Positions 1 to 8,767 of a DNA stretch of 64,000 bases are shown one piece after another. Where the stretch lies: assembly GCA_030407315.1 (NCBI GenBank), contig JALQPE010001751.1:47816-111815 (forward strand), read 5' to 3'. The DNA is from Asparagopsis taxiformis (Eukaryota; Rhodophyta; Florideophyceae; Bonnemaisoniales; Bonnemaisoniaceae). The notes under the pieces were generated by a model that made no database searches, was not told the origin of the DNA, and was given only the letters and a program-made list of their open reading frames with translations. The first letter of the stretch is position 1. Each line of letters begins with the position of its first letter. A program made the translations under genes and the position numbers.

Positions 1-1586
1 TCCGGCGCACGCGGGCGCTTCGTTTTGATGGCCACGACGGCCAGAACGCGACCCGCGGGGGCGCTCGTTGCCCCCGAGGCCGCCGAAATAACCGGTACGA
101 TTGCCACGACGGCGTTCGGAACGGGAAGCGACCCGCGGCACGTAAGCCCCATCGCTACGCACGGAGACGAACTCCTGGTTATCGCCGCTTGCGTAATCGG
201 GGCGTATAACCCGTTACTCCGGCCCCAACGCAAGGGCGCCGCGAGCCTCAGCCAACGCGCTGGTAACGGAGACGAACGTGTCGGAACCGTCCACCGGGAT
301 TGCACGAAGCATCTCGTAGTCGGCCAGGAAGTCCAACGTGGACTCCGGAAGTAGGCACGCGCGCCCGAACTCACGACGTTCCACGAACAGCGAGCATGCG
401 AGCATCGCTGCGTGTTCGATATCCACAGCCATGAGGAAACATTCCTTCACGGGGGCAGGCGCGTCCTTCACGGCATCGGTAAAATAATGCACTACGCGTG
501 GTAGCAACGTGGACGACCCACGGGGGTACGGAAACTCCTCCACTACTTCCAGCAACGGCGGGAAGTAGAGCTCGCTCGGGACGACCCACGGAGCCGACGC
601 GTGCGACACGCGGTAGTCGTCCGCATTCACGTGACGGAGCGCGAAATGGTCGTCGTACGACACCACGCTCTTGGAGATGACGCTCAACGAAAGAGCAGTC
701 TTCCATTCGGCACGTTGCCTTTCGGAAAGTGTCCGCGAACACACGAAGACGGACGCCACCGAGATGAACGGTGGTTCCTCGGGCGTCCCCTTCCACAGGA
801 ACGCGTCCATACGGTCCACGTAGATCGCGTCGTTGACGTCACGCAACCACGAGCGGTCGCAACGTATCGACGCCGGGATCTGGTAACGTTCCGATCCCGG
901 CGGCCCGACGGCGAAACGATACCCGGCTTCACGCCCCAACGTATCCTCGGCGGAACGCATATAGTCGACAACCGCGCGGGCGCCTAGACGATCTTTTGCC
1001 AACGTGGCGAGATCGTCATTCGTGATAGCCACGCGAGGCAACGCAGCCCACGCGTGGGTCAGGACGCCTACGTTGAGCGCCACACCGCCACGTGAAGCGG
1101 TACCGACTGTCCCAGCGGGGTCACCACTCTCCGGCGAAGGATCCTGGCGAGGGGAACGAGGCGAGCCGTCACGACGGGGCACGCCCGTGCGGGCCGCCGC
1201 CCCAGCACGACGCGAACGAGCGGCCGCTGCCATCGCGGCTACACCCACCGACGGGGCCGCGACATCCGGAATGATGGGTGACGAATTCCCCGAGTCGGAC
1301 GCCGTTGCGTCATCATCACGTGGGGCATCGGCCCTAGCAGCCTCGGCAGGCGTCACGGAAGCCACCAGGCGAGACGGAGCCATCGGGCGAGACGACGAGG
1401 CGACGGCCTGCAAAGCAACGGCTTGACCCTCCCTAACGGATGGGGCGGGCGCGACGGACGCTTCCGTCGCTGGCGGCGCACCGGCCCCGACGAGGGAGGG
1501 AGCGCCTGCGAAGGGTTCCTCGCTCCACCTCCAGCAGAGCCGGCGGGCCGCGGAGTGTTGGTATCGGTGCTACGCGTAGTAACCAT
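1..1586 (-). pseudogene. Broken copy of the retrotransposon antisense ORF (element B)
   Basis: This is homologous over its whole length to the intact antisense ORF at 3359-5587. The shared start is the ATG of MVTTRSTD at 1584-1586. It carries two lesions: a frameshift in the Pro/Ala-rich part at about 1500, and a TAT-to-TAA stop at about 214, after which the homologous frame continues to the window edge. Between these, about 400 codons remain open and closely match the intact copy, including the region around residues GSERYQIPASIRCDRSW. B is older than A, so this is decay of a resident copy. The function of the protein is unknown. Confidence 0.85.
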
Positions 1587-2098
1587 CGTGGTTAGTTCGT
1601 ACGCGACGAAGACGAAGAGTGCAACGAGCACGAAGACGAGAGCCACGCGGGCAAGACGAAGCAAGAGAACGTAAGGAACGGAAGTAGCCAGGAGTACCCA
1701 GCGGGGGAAAGAGGCGAGGAAGAACGGAAAGGCAACGGCCTGGATGACGATGGTGAGAGGAAGGGTGAGCGACGATCGCTATCACGTTAAGCCGCGGCTT
1801 AAATAAACTTCGGACAACCGTTGTCGTAATTCCCGCTGGCAGATTCACGAAATGGCCGCGGCCTACGCACGTATCACGCTGAATTGAAGCACACCCGCGT
1901 GGTGGAATTGGACACTGCATTCGATTGCAGGAAACTCCTAAGCGAGGCATTGACGAACGATGCCAACGGGCGGGCCTCGATGATTACGAAAGAGCCGGAG
2001 CGCACGGGCGCGCTCTGGCGCCGTAGCGAACCGATCAGCCAACCGGGCCGCGTACGTTTAAGCGAGATTTTTCGGGACAACTGCCACGTCCGCAGTTG

Positions 2099-2103
2099 TA
2101 CCC
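2099..2103. repeat. Target-site duplication TACCC, left copy (element A)
   Basis: TACCC directly precedes the LTR terminus TGTGG at 2104 and recurs directly after the other LTR end at 15168-15172. A 5-bp duplication is typical for Ty3/gypsy integration. It proves that 2104-15167 is one integration unit. Confidence 0.9.
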
Positions 2104-2763
2104 TGTGGAACCACGTTAGTTCTAGAAGTAGCTGGTACGAGCCACGGACACGCTGTCCTTAACGAAACGAAACGAGCAGTCCACCCGCTGGTGTTTTGAC
2201 TGTATTGTTAGGTAGGAAGGTAGAGTGGTTAGCGAGTAGACACGAGCGTCACGACGCAACAATCCACGCGAGGATTACGTTAGCACACGAGGTGGTACGT
2301 CACCGGAGGCGCTCTCGACCAAGCCCGGAGGCACTACACGCAATCAGCCTTACGTGCGGCGATGGGTAGGGAGTACGCAGCTCGACGGAGACGAAGCCTC
2401 GTTAGGCAAAACGTAAACGTAAACGTAGAAGTCAGTCGTAGACTAGAGCCGTTGCTCGATCGTTGTCTTGTCCCCTTTCCCTCCCGGCACGATGCCAATA
2501 CCTATATGGCCACGATGGCATCGCTTTACAGTGTAAACACTGTTCGTAACGTCCCCGAATGGGAAAGGACCTTGTGGGTCACACGTAGGGACCCGTTGGT
2601 CCGTTGGCCGTTGCCAGTACGTCCGTTGCACACGTGTGCCGGTTGCGCGCGCGCATGCGCCAGCAATGTTCGTGCATTGCTGTCGCCGGTCGTGTCCGCC
2701 GAGATTCGAATTCCGCGGAAAAACGTAAATATTTGCAATTTCGGAATTGCCACGTATACTACA
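2104..2763 (-). repeat. 3' LTR of element A
   Basis: It is 660 bp and reads TGTAGTATACGTGG to CGTGGTTCCACA on the minus strand, with TG...CA ends. It matches 14508-15167 base for base in all parts I compared. A TATA-like GCCATATAGG lies at 2511-2520 (minus) and is a likely core promoter. Small ORFs drawn through it are LTR shadows. Confidence 0.93.
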
Positions 2764-2778
2764 CAGCCCCACCCCCAC
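2764..2778 (-). other. Polypurine tract of element A
   Basis: On the minus strand GTGGGGGTGGGGCTG abuts the LTR start TGTAGTA. A G-rich purine run next to the 3' LTR is the expected plus-strand primer. The same run precedes the LTR at 15256. Confidence 0.75.
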
Positions 2779-3144
2779 ACGTGGACGTCCCGGCCACGCG
2801 AGGCCCGTCAGGACGCGCCTGAGACACGGGGCCGTGGCGCCTTTTCGGGTACAACTGCGGACGTGGCAGTTGTCCCGAAAAATCTCGTTGAAACGTACAT
2901 GGCCCGGTTGGCTGATCGAATCGCCACGGCGCCGGAGCGCGCGCGTGCGCTCCGGCTCTTTCGTAATCATCGCGGCCCGCCCGTTGGCGTCGTACGTCAA
3001 TGCCTCGCTTAGGCGTTTTCCTGCAACGGATGCAGTGTCCAATTCCACCACGCGGGTGTGCTTCAATTCAGCGCGATACGAGCGCAGGCCGCGGCCTTTT
3101 CGTGAATCTGCCAGCGGGCATGTCGACAACGGTCGTCCGAAGGA

Positions 3145-3152
3145 TATTTAAG
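3145..3152 (+). promoter_or_regulatory. TATA-like box upstream of the antisense ORF
   Basis: TATTTAAG lies about 210 bp before the first ATG of the plus-strand ORF, in an otherwise GC-rich segment. The element-B copy keeps a similar AT-rich site at about 1797-1806. This suggests the ORF has its own promoter rather than using the LTR, which reads the other way. No expression evidence is available. Confidence 0.4.
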
Positions 3153-3358
3153 CGGCGGCTTAACGTGATAGCGATCGTCGCTCACCCTTCCTCTCACCAT
3201 CGTCATCCAGGCCGTTGCCTTTCGTTCTCCCTTATCCTCTTCCCCCGCTGGGTACTACTACCTCCGTTCCTTTCGTTCTCTTGTTCCGTTTAGCCCGCGT
3301 GGCTCTCGTCGTCGTGCTCGTTGCACTCGTCGTAATTATCGTGTACAGCGTAACCACG

Positions 3359-5587
3359 ATGGTTACGACTCGCAGTACCGATGCTAACACCCCGCGGCCC
3401 GCCGGCTCTGCTGGAGGTGGAGCGAGAACCCCTTCGCAGGGCGCTCCCTCCCTCGTCGGGGCCGGTGCGCCGCCAGCGACGGAAGCGTCCGTCGCGCCCG
3501 CCCCATCCGTGAGGGCGGGAGAAGCCGTTGCTTCGCAGGCCGTCGCCTCTTCGTCTCGCCCGATGGCTCCGTCTCGCCTGGTGGCTTCCGTGACGCCTGC
3601 CGAGGCTGCTAGGGCCGTCGCCACACGTGATGATGACGCAACGGCGTCCGACTCGGGGAATTCGTCACCCATCATTCCGGATGCCGCGGCCCCGTCGACG
3701 GGTGTAGCCGCGATGGCAGCGGCCGCTCGTTCGCGTCGTGCTGTGGCGGGGGCCCGCACGGGCGGGCCTCGTCGTGATGGCTCGCCGCGTTCTCCTCGCC
3801 AGGACCCCTCGCCGGAGGGTGGTGACCCCGTTGGGACAGTCGGGACCGCCTCACGTGGCGGTGCGGCGCTAAACGTAGGCGTCCTGACCCACGCGTGGGC
3901 TGCGTTGCCTCGCGTGGGTATCACGGATGACGATCTCGCCACGTTGGCTAGAGATCGTCTGGACGCCCGTGCGGTCGTCGACTACATGCGTTCCGCCGAG
4001 GATACGTGGGGGCGGGCAGCCGGGCGTCGTTTCGCCAACGGGCCGCCGGGATCGGAACGTTACCAGATCCCGGCATCGATACGTTGCGACCGCTCGTGGT
4101 TGCGTGACGTCAACGACGCGATCTACGTTGATCGTATGGACGCATACTTATGGAAGGGGACGCCCGAGGAACCGCCGTTCATCTCGGTGGCGTCCGTATT
4201 CGTATGTCCGCGGACACTTTCCGAAAGGCAACGTGCCGAATGGAAGACTGCTCTTTCGTTGAGCGTCATCTCCAAAAGCGTCGTGTCGTACGATGACCAC
4301 TTCGCTCTCCGCCACGTGAACGCGGACGACTATCGTGTGTCGCACGCGTCAGCTCCGTGGGTCGTCCCGAGCGAGCTCTACTTCCCGCCGTTGCCGGAAG
4401 TAGTCGAGGAGTTTCCGTACCCCCGTGGGTCGTCCACGTTATTACCACGCGTGGTACATTATTTCACCGATGCCGTGAAGGACGCGCCTGCCCCCGTGAA
4501 GGAACGTTTCCTTATGGCCGTGGACATCGAACACGCAGCGATGCTCGCGTGCTCGCTATTCGTGGAACGTCGTGTGTTCGGGCGCGCGTGCCTACTGCCG
4601 GAGTCCACGTTGGACTTCCTGGCCGATTACGAGATGCTTCGTGCAATCCCGGTTGACGGTTCCGACACGTTTGTCTCCGTCACCAGCGCGTTGGCTGAGG
4701 TTCGCGGCGCCCTTGCATTGGGGCCGGAGTATCGGGTTATACGTCCCGATTACGCAAGCGGCGATAACCAGGAGTTCGTCTCCGTTCGTAGCGATGGGGC
4801 TTACGTGCCGCGGGTCGCTTCCCGTTCCGAACGCCGTCGTGGCAATCGTGCCGGTTATTTCGGCGGCCTCGGGGGCAACGAGCGCCCCCGAGGGACGCGT
4901 TCTGGCCGTCGTGGCCATCAAAAGGAAGCGCCGCGTGCGCCGGGTCCTCGAGAGGTCGTGCCACGCGAGGCTACGGAAGGGGGCAACGTTGCCCACGTCA
5001 GTCGTCCGGATGTGGCCACGCCGGCCGAACGCGCGCCACGCTTCGTTAGCCTGGACGACCGCGTCTCCGATGAGGATGCCCGTCGGCTTCTCGGTACGTC
5101 GATGGCCGCTCCGCCTCGTGCGGACGGCTGGGTTATTCGTTCCCTCATCTCGTCCGTGGCTCGCGCAGCCGAAGAGTTCAGGGCCCAGACGTTGGACCTG
5201 ACTGCCCGCTTGGCAACGGAGCGCGCGATTTCCGAGCGTCTCGCCGCGGCGACTCGTAGTTACGCGCCGCCCGTTGGCGTTCGTAATGAACCTTACGGTT
5301 ATGCGAGTGGCGGCGGCTTCGGCGACCCCGTCGGGTATGGTCACGCAGCGGCGTACCTGCCACGCGACCCCGCTCCGGCGCGCCCTTCGGATACGCGCAG
5401 TCACGGGACTGCGGATCCTTACGCTAGGGATCCCGCGTCTCGTCGCGAGCGAGCCCCCGTGGTCACGCAGACCGTCGATCCGTACGCGCCGGGCTTCGTT
5501 CAGCCCAGTCGCAGCCGCAGCCACGATAGCCGCGGCGAAGGCCCTGGTCCGTATGACCCTGCGGGCAAGCGTTCTCGTCGCTACTAG
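3359..5587 (+). CDS. Retrotransposon antisense ORF, unknown function
   Basis: A 742-aa ORF on the strand opposite to gag-pol, between integrase and the 3' LTR. The first ATG gives MVTTRSTDANTPRP. The order is an Ala/Pro/Ser-rich N-terminus with basic patches (to about residue 165), a conserved globular-looking part (about 175-465), and an Arg/Gly/Pro/Tyr-rich C-terminus ending KRSRRY. I see no zinc finger, protease or polymerase motif. A homologous broken copy (1-1586, minus) keeps the central part best. Antisense ORFs in this position are known in some plant Ty3/gypsy elements (Retand, Grande); I cannot show homology to them. Upstream in frame, 3215-3358 is open and strongly hydrophobic but has no ATG. 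Nucleic-acid binding by the basic tail is only a guess. Confidence 0.8.
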   Translation: MVTTRSTDANTPRPAGSAGGGARTPSQGAPSLVGAGAPPATEASVAPAPSVRAGEAVASQAVASSSRPMAPSRLVASVTPAEAARAVATRDDDATASDSGNSSPIIPDAAAPSTGVAAMAAAARSRRAVAGARTGGPRRDGSPRSPRQDPSPEGGDPVGTVGTASRGGAALNVGVLTHAWAALPRVGITDDDLATLARDRLDARAVVDYMRSAEDTWGRAAGRRFANGPPGSERYQIPASIRCDRSWLRDVNDAIYVDRMDAYLWKGTPEEPPFISVASVFVCPRTLSERQRAEWKTALSLSVISKSVVSYDDHFALRHVNADDYRVSHASAPWVVPSELYFPPLPEVVEEFPYPRGSSTLLPRVVHYFTDAVKDAPAPVKERFLMAVDIEHAAMLACSLFVERRVFGRACLLPESTLDFLADYEMLRAIPVDGSDTFVSVTSALAEVRGALALGPEYRVIRPDYASGDNQEFVSVRSDGAYVPRVASRSERRRGNRAGYFGGLGGNERPRGTRSGRRGHQKEAPRAPGPREVVPREATEGGNVAHVSRPDVATPAERAPRFVSLDDRVSDEDARRLLGTSMAAPPRADGWVIRSLISSVARAAEEFRAQTLDLTARLATERAISERLAAATRSYAPPVGVRNEPYGYASGGGFGDPVGYGHAAAYLPRDPAPARPSDTRSHGTADPYARDPASRRERAPVVTQTVDPYAPGFVQPSRSRSHDSRGEGPGPYDPAGKRSRRY

Positions 5588-5947
5588 GTCGTTCCTAGGT
5601 TAGTTCGTAGGCCACGTCGGCTCTAGCATCGTATTGCTTCGTAAACTTCGTCTTGTTTCTTTGCGTAATCGCATGGCTCCGTTGAGCTTCGTAATTTGCG
5701 TTTGGCAGGTCGTCTGCAGCAGAGGAGGGGTTTAGCGTTAAGCCCCTCCCCACAATTTTTTTTGTTGTGGCGTCTACCCCGTCGGGTGTCGTAAGGCTTA
5801 CGTAGCCCGTGTTTCGAGTTCGCGGCGGCGCGTGCCCGTTGGCAGGTTCGTAACACACGCAATTATTCGGCAAAGCGGCGGCGCGTAGCGGCGGCTTTTC
5901 ACTGCGAGTGGTACGTTAACCTCGATCTTAGAGCCCGTTGGCGTGCG

Positions 5948-6230
5948 TATCATTTAGTAACTAACTCGCAAATCGTTTCCGCCGTCGTTTCTCGTTCGGA
6001 TAACCCCGTCGGGTGTCGGATTTCGTTGAGCATTCGAGCTCCTTAGCGCGTAGCACATCGGTGCCCATTTTAATTTGCTCCGATGAGCTGGGCGAAAATT
6101 TCGTCGAACGTCAGACCGACGGGCGTGTGAGTCGGTTTGACGTTCTACGCCGTGGCGTGTATGTAGTAATTCGTCGCAGTACGTTGCGGTTTCGTTGACG
6201 ACGTGGTGGCCGGCGGGCTTGGCTTTTCGT
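5948..6230 (+). repeat. Direct repeat copy 1 inside element A
   Basis: This matches 6297-6577 with many substitutions. Shared landmarks are GTTTCCGCCGTCGTT, GATAACCCCGTCGGGTGTCG, GAGCATTCGAGCTC and GCCGGCGGGCTT. It is an old tandem duplication of non-coding sequence. Confidence 0.75.
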
Positions 6231-6296
6231 ATAGCCGTTGACGTCATTAGCGCCGTCGCGCTTCGCGTTGCCGCGGCTTCACGTTGGCCAGTGGCG

Positions 6297-6577
6297 TTAT
6301 CATTTTGTAACTATCTCGGAATTCGTTTCCGCCGTCGTTCCTCGTGCGGATAACCCCGTCGGGTGTCGAATTCCGTTGAGCATTCGAGCTCTCTGGCACG
6401 TAGCACGTCGGTGCCAATTTTAATTCGCTCCGGTGAGCTGAACGGAAAATTCGCTAAGCGTCAGGCCGACTCGCGCGTGAGTTGGCTTGACGCTTCACGC
6501 CGTTGCGTGTACGCGGTAGTGCGTCGTGGTGCGTCGCGGTTCCGTAGACAACGTTTTTGCCGGCGGGCTTTTCGCTT
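6297..6577 (+). repeat. Direct repeat copy 2 inside element A
   Basis: Second copy of the roughly 280-bp unit at 5948-6230, same orientation, separated from it by about 66 bp. Confidence 0.75.
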
Positions 6578-7474
6578 TCGCGCGTCGTTCGTTATGCCCG
6601 CGTGGCAGGACACCGTTGTGTCGTTCCGTGGTTGCCGTACGTGGCTGCCGTGTTCGGCATCGTGCCACACGATGGCGATACGGTTCGCCGTCCGTTGTCG
6701 CGGCCTCGTTGGCTCGTCGTTCGCACGCTTTATTCGCGCGCTTCGTGCGCTGAGACCCGTTGGTCTAATTCGTCGGCTAACGTATAGCTTCGTTCCGCTT
6801 CGTGCGTGGAGTTTCGTAGTGAGGCCGTTGCCATCTTCGTTGGGGACGCGTCCGTCCTACGTCGTTTCTCCGCCTTCCGGCATCACGTTGCCGTTAGCTC
6901 GCGAGCTGTTTGGCGTTGACCTCGTTGGTCGATGCGACTCGTTGTCAGCGGCTGTCCACGGGGACGTAAGATGGCTCACGTGACATGCCAAAATTACGAA
7001 ATTTTCGGGGCACGCGTGTCCCGAGATTTGGCCGGATTAGCGCACTGTAATCGGCCCGATTTTTCGTACCGTGCGTCCATGGCCCGCTGGCCCAAGTATA
7101 ATTTTTCGCGCGAAAAATCTGACGTGTTGTCCGTCCGTGGCCCGTGGTGTCGTCACCTTTGCCCGTGGGGCGGTCAACACTGTCGAGCCAGTCGTGGCTC
7201 TTCACATCGTGTGAATCGTCCGCGCGTGGACTCGTCGTCCAATCTTTCGTTGGCGCTCGTGCCTCCACCAACGTATGGTGTCGAAAACGAAAAGAGCGAC
7301 GGCTCTAGCACGCATCGCGCCCCCCCAACGCAAGGGTGGACGTCCCGGCCACTCGTTGTGCCTTCGCTTCTCGTTCGTGCGGCTCGTCGCCTTCGTTTGT
7401 TGCATCGTGCAACGTCGCGCACGCGTGCGCTTAACCCGACGCTCGTGTGCGTTTTCGGGGGCCGTCGTGGCCTT

Positions 7475-8767
7475 TCACGTTGTTGCTCGTCGCACGCGTG
7501 CGAAGTATCGAGAGACGCTCTCTTCAGATACGTTCCGGCGGGGTTCCCACGTAGGGTTACGATACCCGACCCACTTCACGAGGAAGTCTAACGTTCCGTC
7601 CTCGTTCACGCGGTGGTTGAGTAGGTCGTCTACTACATACGCTGGACCGTCGCGGTTCTTGTCGAGGTCTGCCTCGGTGGCATCGTATGGCTCCGGCGGG
7701 GGCGCGTTCGCCGGCGTTGGCGCGTACGCAACGCGGTCCGAGTTGACACGTTCAACTACGTCTCCTCGTTGGATGACGAACGTTCGTACGTCGTTACGTA
7801 GTACGCGGAACGGTCCCAACGCGTGGTTGCCGAGCTTCGTGCCCTTCGTGGTCCCGTCCGTCGGGTCGATGAATACGTATTCTCCCGCGCGGATGTTTCG
7901 ATTCGAGACACGGACTCGTTTGTCGAAATTTCGTTTATAACGTGCCTGCGCGGCCTTCAGCGTTCGATACGCATTGTCCATCGTTGTGGCGAGCTCACGA
8001 ACGTAAGTGGCTCGCCCTCCCCCGTCGGGTAGTTCGCGGTTCGTTACCGACGTGTGTAGCGCCAACGGTGGCGGTGGATTCGTGAGAATCAAATCGAAGG
8101 GCGTCGTGCCCGTGCTCGAATGCACATGCGTGTTGTACGCAAACGTTAACGCCGATGCGTATCGATCCCAGTCGTTCTGGTTTTCGTTCACGTAATTGCG
8201 CAGCATCGCCAGGATCGTCCTGTTGTAGCGCTCCACCTGCCCGTTCGTTTGGGGGTGGTACGTCGACGTAAAGACGTTCGTCACGCCGATTTCGTTGCAG
8301 ACGCGCTGGAAAAACTTAGCAGCGAACTGCTTTCCGTTATCGCTTATGAGCGTCCGTGGGGGTCCATACGAGAAGACCCACGCGTTGACGAACGCGCTCG
8401 CCACGTTGGCGGAATCGATATTTCGTAGAGGTACGACTCTAGTCAGCTTCGTGAAGCGGTCCGTTATCACGAGGATAAATCGGTTACCACGCGTGGTCTT
8501 CGTAAGCGGACCTAGTATGTCGATACATAGGTCTCGCAGCGGCTCCGTAGCCGGAAATAAACGTAACGGGTTCGTCCGTTTGCGAAGCTTCACGCGGTTC
8601 TTCGCACATCCAACGCAGTTTCGTACCGTTGCGTGGATGTCGGCGGCCATCGCGGGCCAGTAGTACGTCCTCCGTAGGGTATAGTACATACGCGTTTGCC
8701 CGGGATGTCCAGCGAGGACGTGGTGGTGCGTTAACTCCAGCAGCCGCGGCCGTAACGAAGCCGGCAC
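7475..8767 (-). CDS. Ty3/gypsy integrase with C-terminal chromodomain
   Basis: This inserts the cDNA into the genome. The zinc-binding HHCC domain lies at about residues 13-57 (HHHVLAGHPG, then CVGCAK). The catalytic core carries Asp (LCIDILGPL), Asp (LISDNGKQF) and Glu (NGQVERYN), a complete D,D-E set. A chromodomain ends the protein (VDDLLNHRV, FLVKWVGYRNPTWEP), which defines chromoviruses and is thought to guide them to marked chromatin. The frame opens upstream through TQIVVPASLRPRL, so the true N-terminus is fused to pol. It is in the -1 frame relative to the RT-RNaseH ORF, with the switch lying between 8767 and 8815. I see no slippery heptamer there, so a one-base indel is likely. Confidence 0.95.
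   Translation of the reverse strand: MPASLRPRLLELTHHHVLAGHPGQTRMYYTLRRTYYWPAMAADIHATVRNCVGCAKNRVKLRKRTNPLRLFPATEPLRDLCIDILGPLTKTTRGNRFILVITDRFTKLTRVVPLRNIDSANVASAFVNAWVFSYGPPRTLISDNGKQFAAKFFQRVCNEIGVTNVFTSTYHPQTNGQVERYNRTILAMLRNYVNENQNDWDRYASALTFAYNTHVHSSTGTTPFDLILTNPPPPLALHTSVTNRELPDGGGRATYVRELATTMDNAYRTLKAAQARYKRNFDKRVRVSNRNIRAGEYVFIDPTDGTTKGTKLGNHALGPFRVLRNDVRTFVIQRGDVVERVNSDRVAYAPTPANAPPPEPYDATEADLDKNRDGPAYVVDDLLNHRVNEDGTLDFLVKWVGYRNPTWEPRRNVSEESVSRYFARVRRATT

Larger units (their letters stand above)
1..2103 (+). mobile_element. Element B: 3' internal part of an outer Ty3/gypsy copy, split by element A
   Basis: This stretch is the reverse complement of 2852-4930 of element A with moderate divergence, so it is the same retrotransposon family in plus orientation. 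Its internal region resumes at 15173-15255, where a polypurine tract leads straight into an LTR (15256-15917). Element A is therefore inserted inside B, between B's antisense ORF and its 3' LTR, with TACCC duplicated at both junctions. The rest of B (gag, pol, integrase) lies left of the window. Confidence 0.85.
5588..7474. other. Non-coding internal region of element A
   Basis: About 1.9 kb between the antisense ORF and the end of integrase. No convincing gene is present. It is CGT-rich like the rest of the element and holds a roughly 280-bp diverged direct repeat, listed separately. Confidence 0.6.

Noticed and set aside
2362..3012. 216-codon plus-strand ORF in the LTR, repeated at 14,766
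   Set aside because: It lies wholly or mostly within the LTR, is also open on the other strand, and has no motif. Repetition comes from the LTR duplication.
4592..5524. 310-codon minus-strand frame opposite the antisense ORF
   Set aside because: Arg-rich shadow of the GC-rich real frame; it uses a non-ATG start and is broken in element B.
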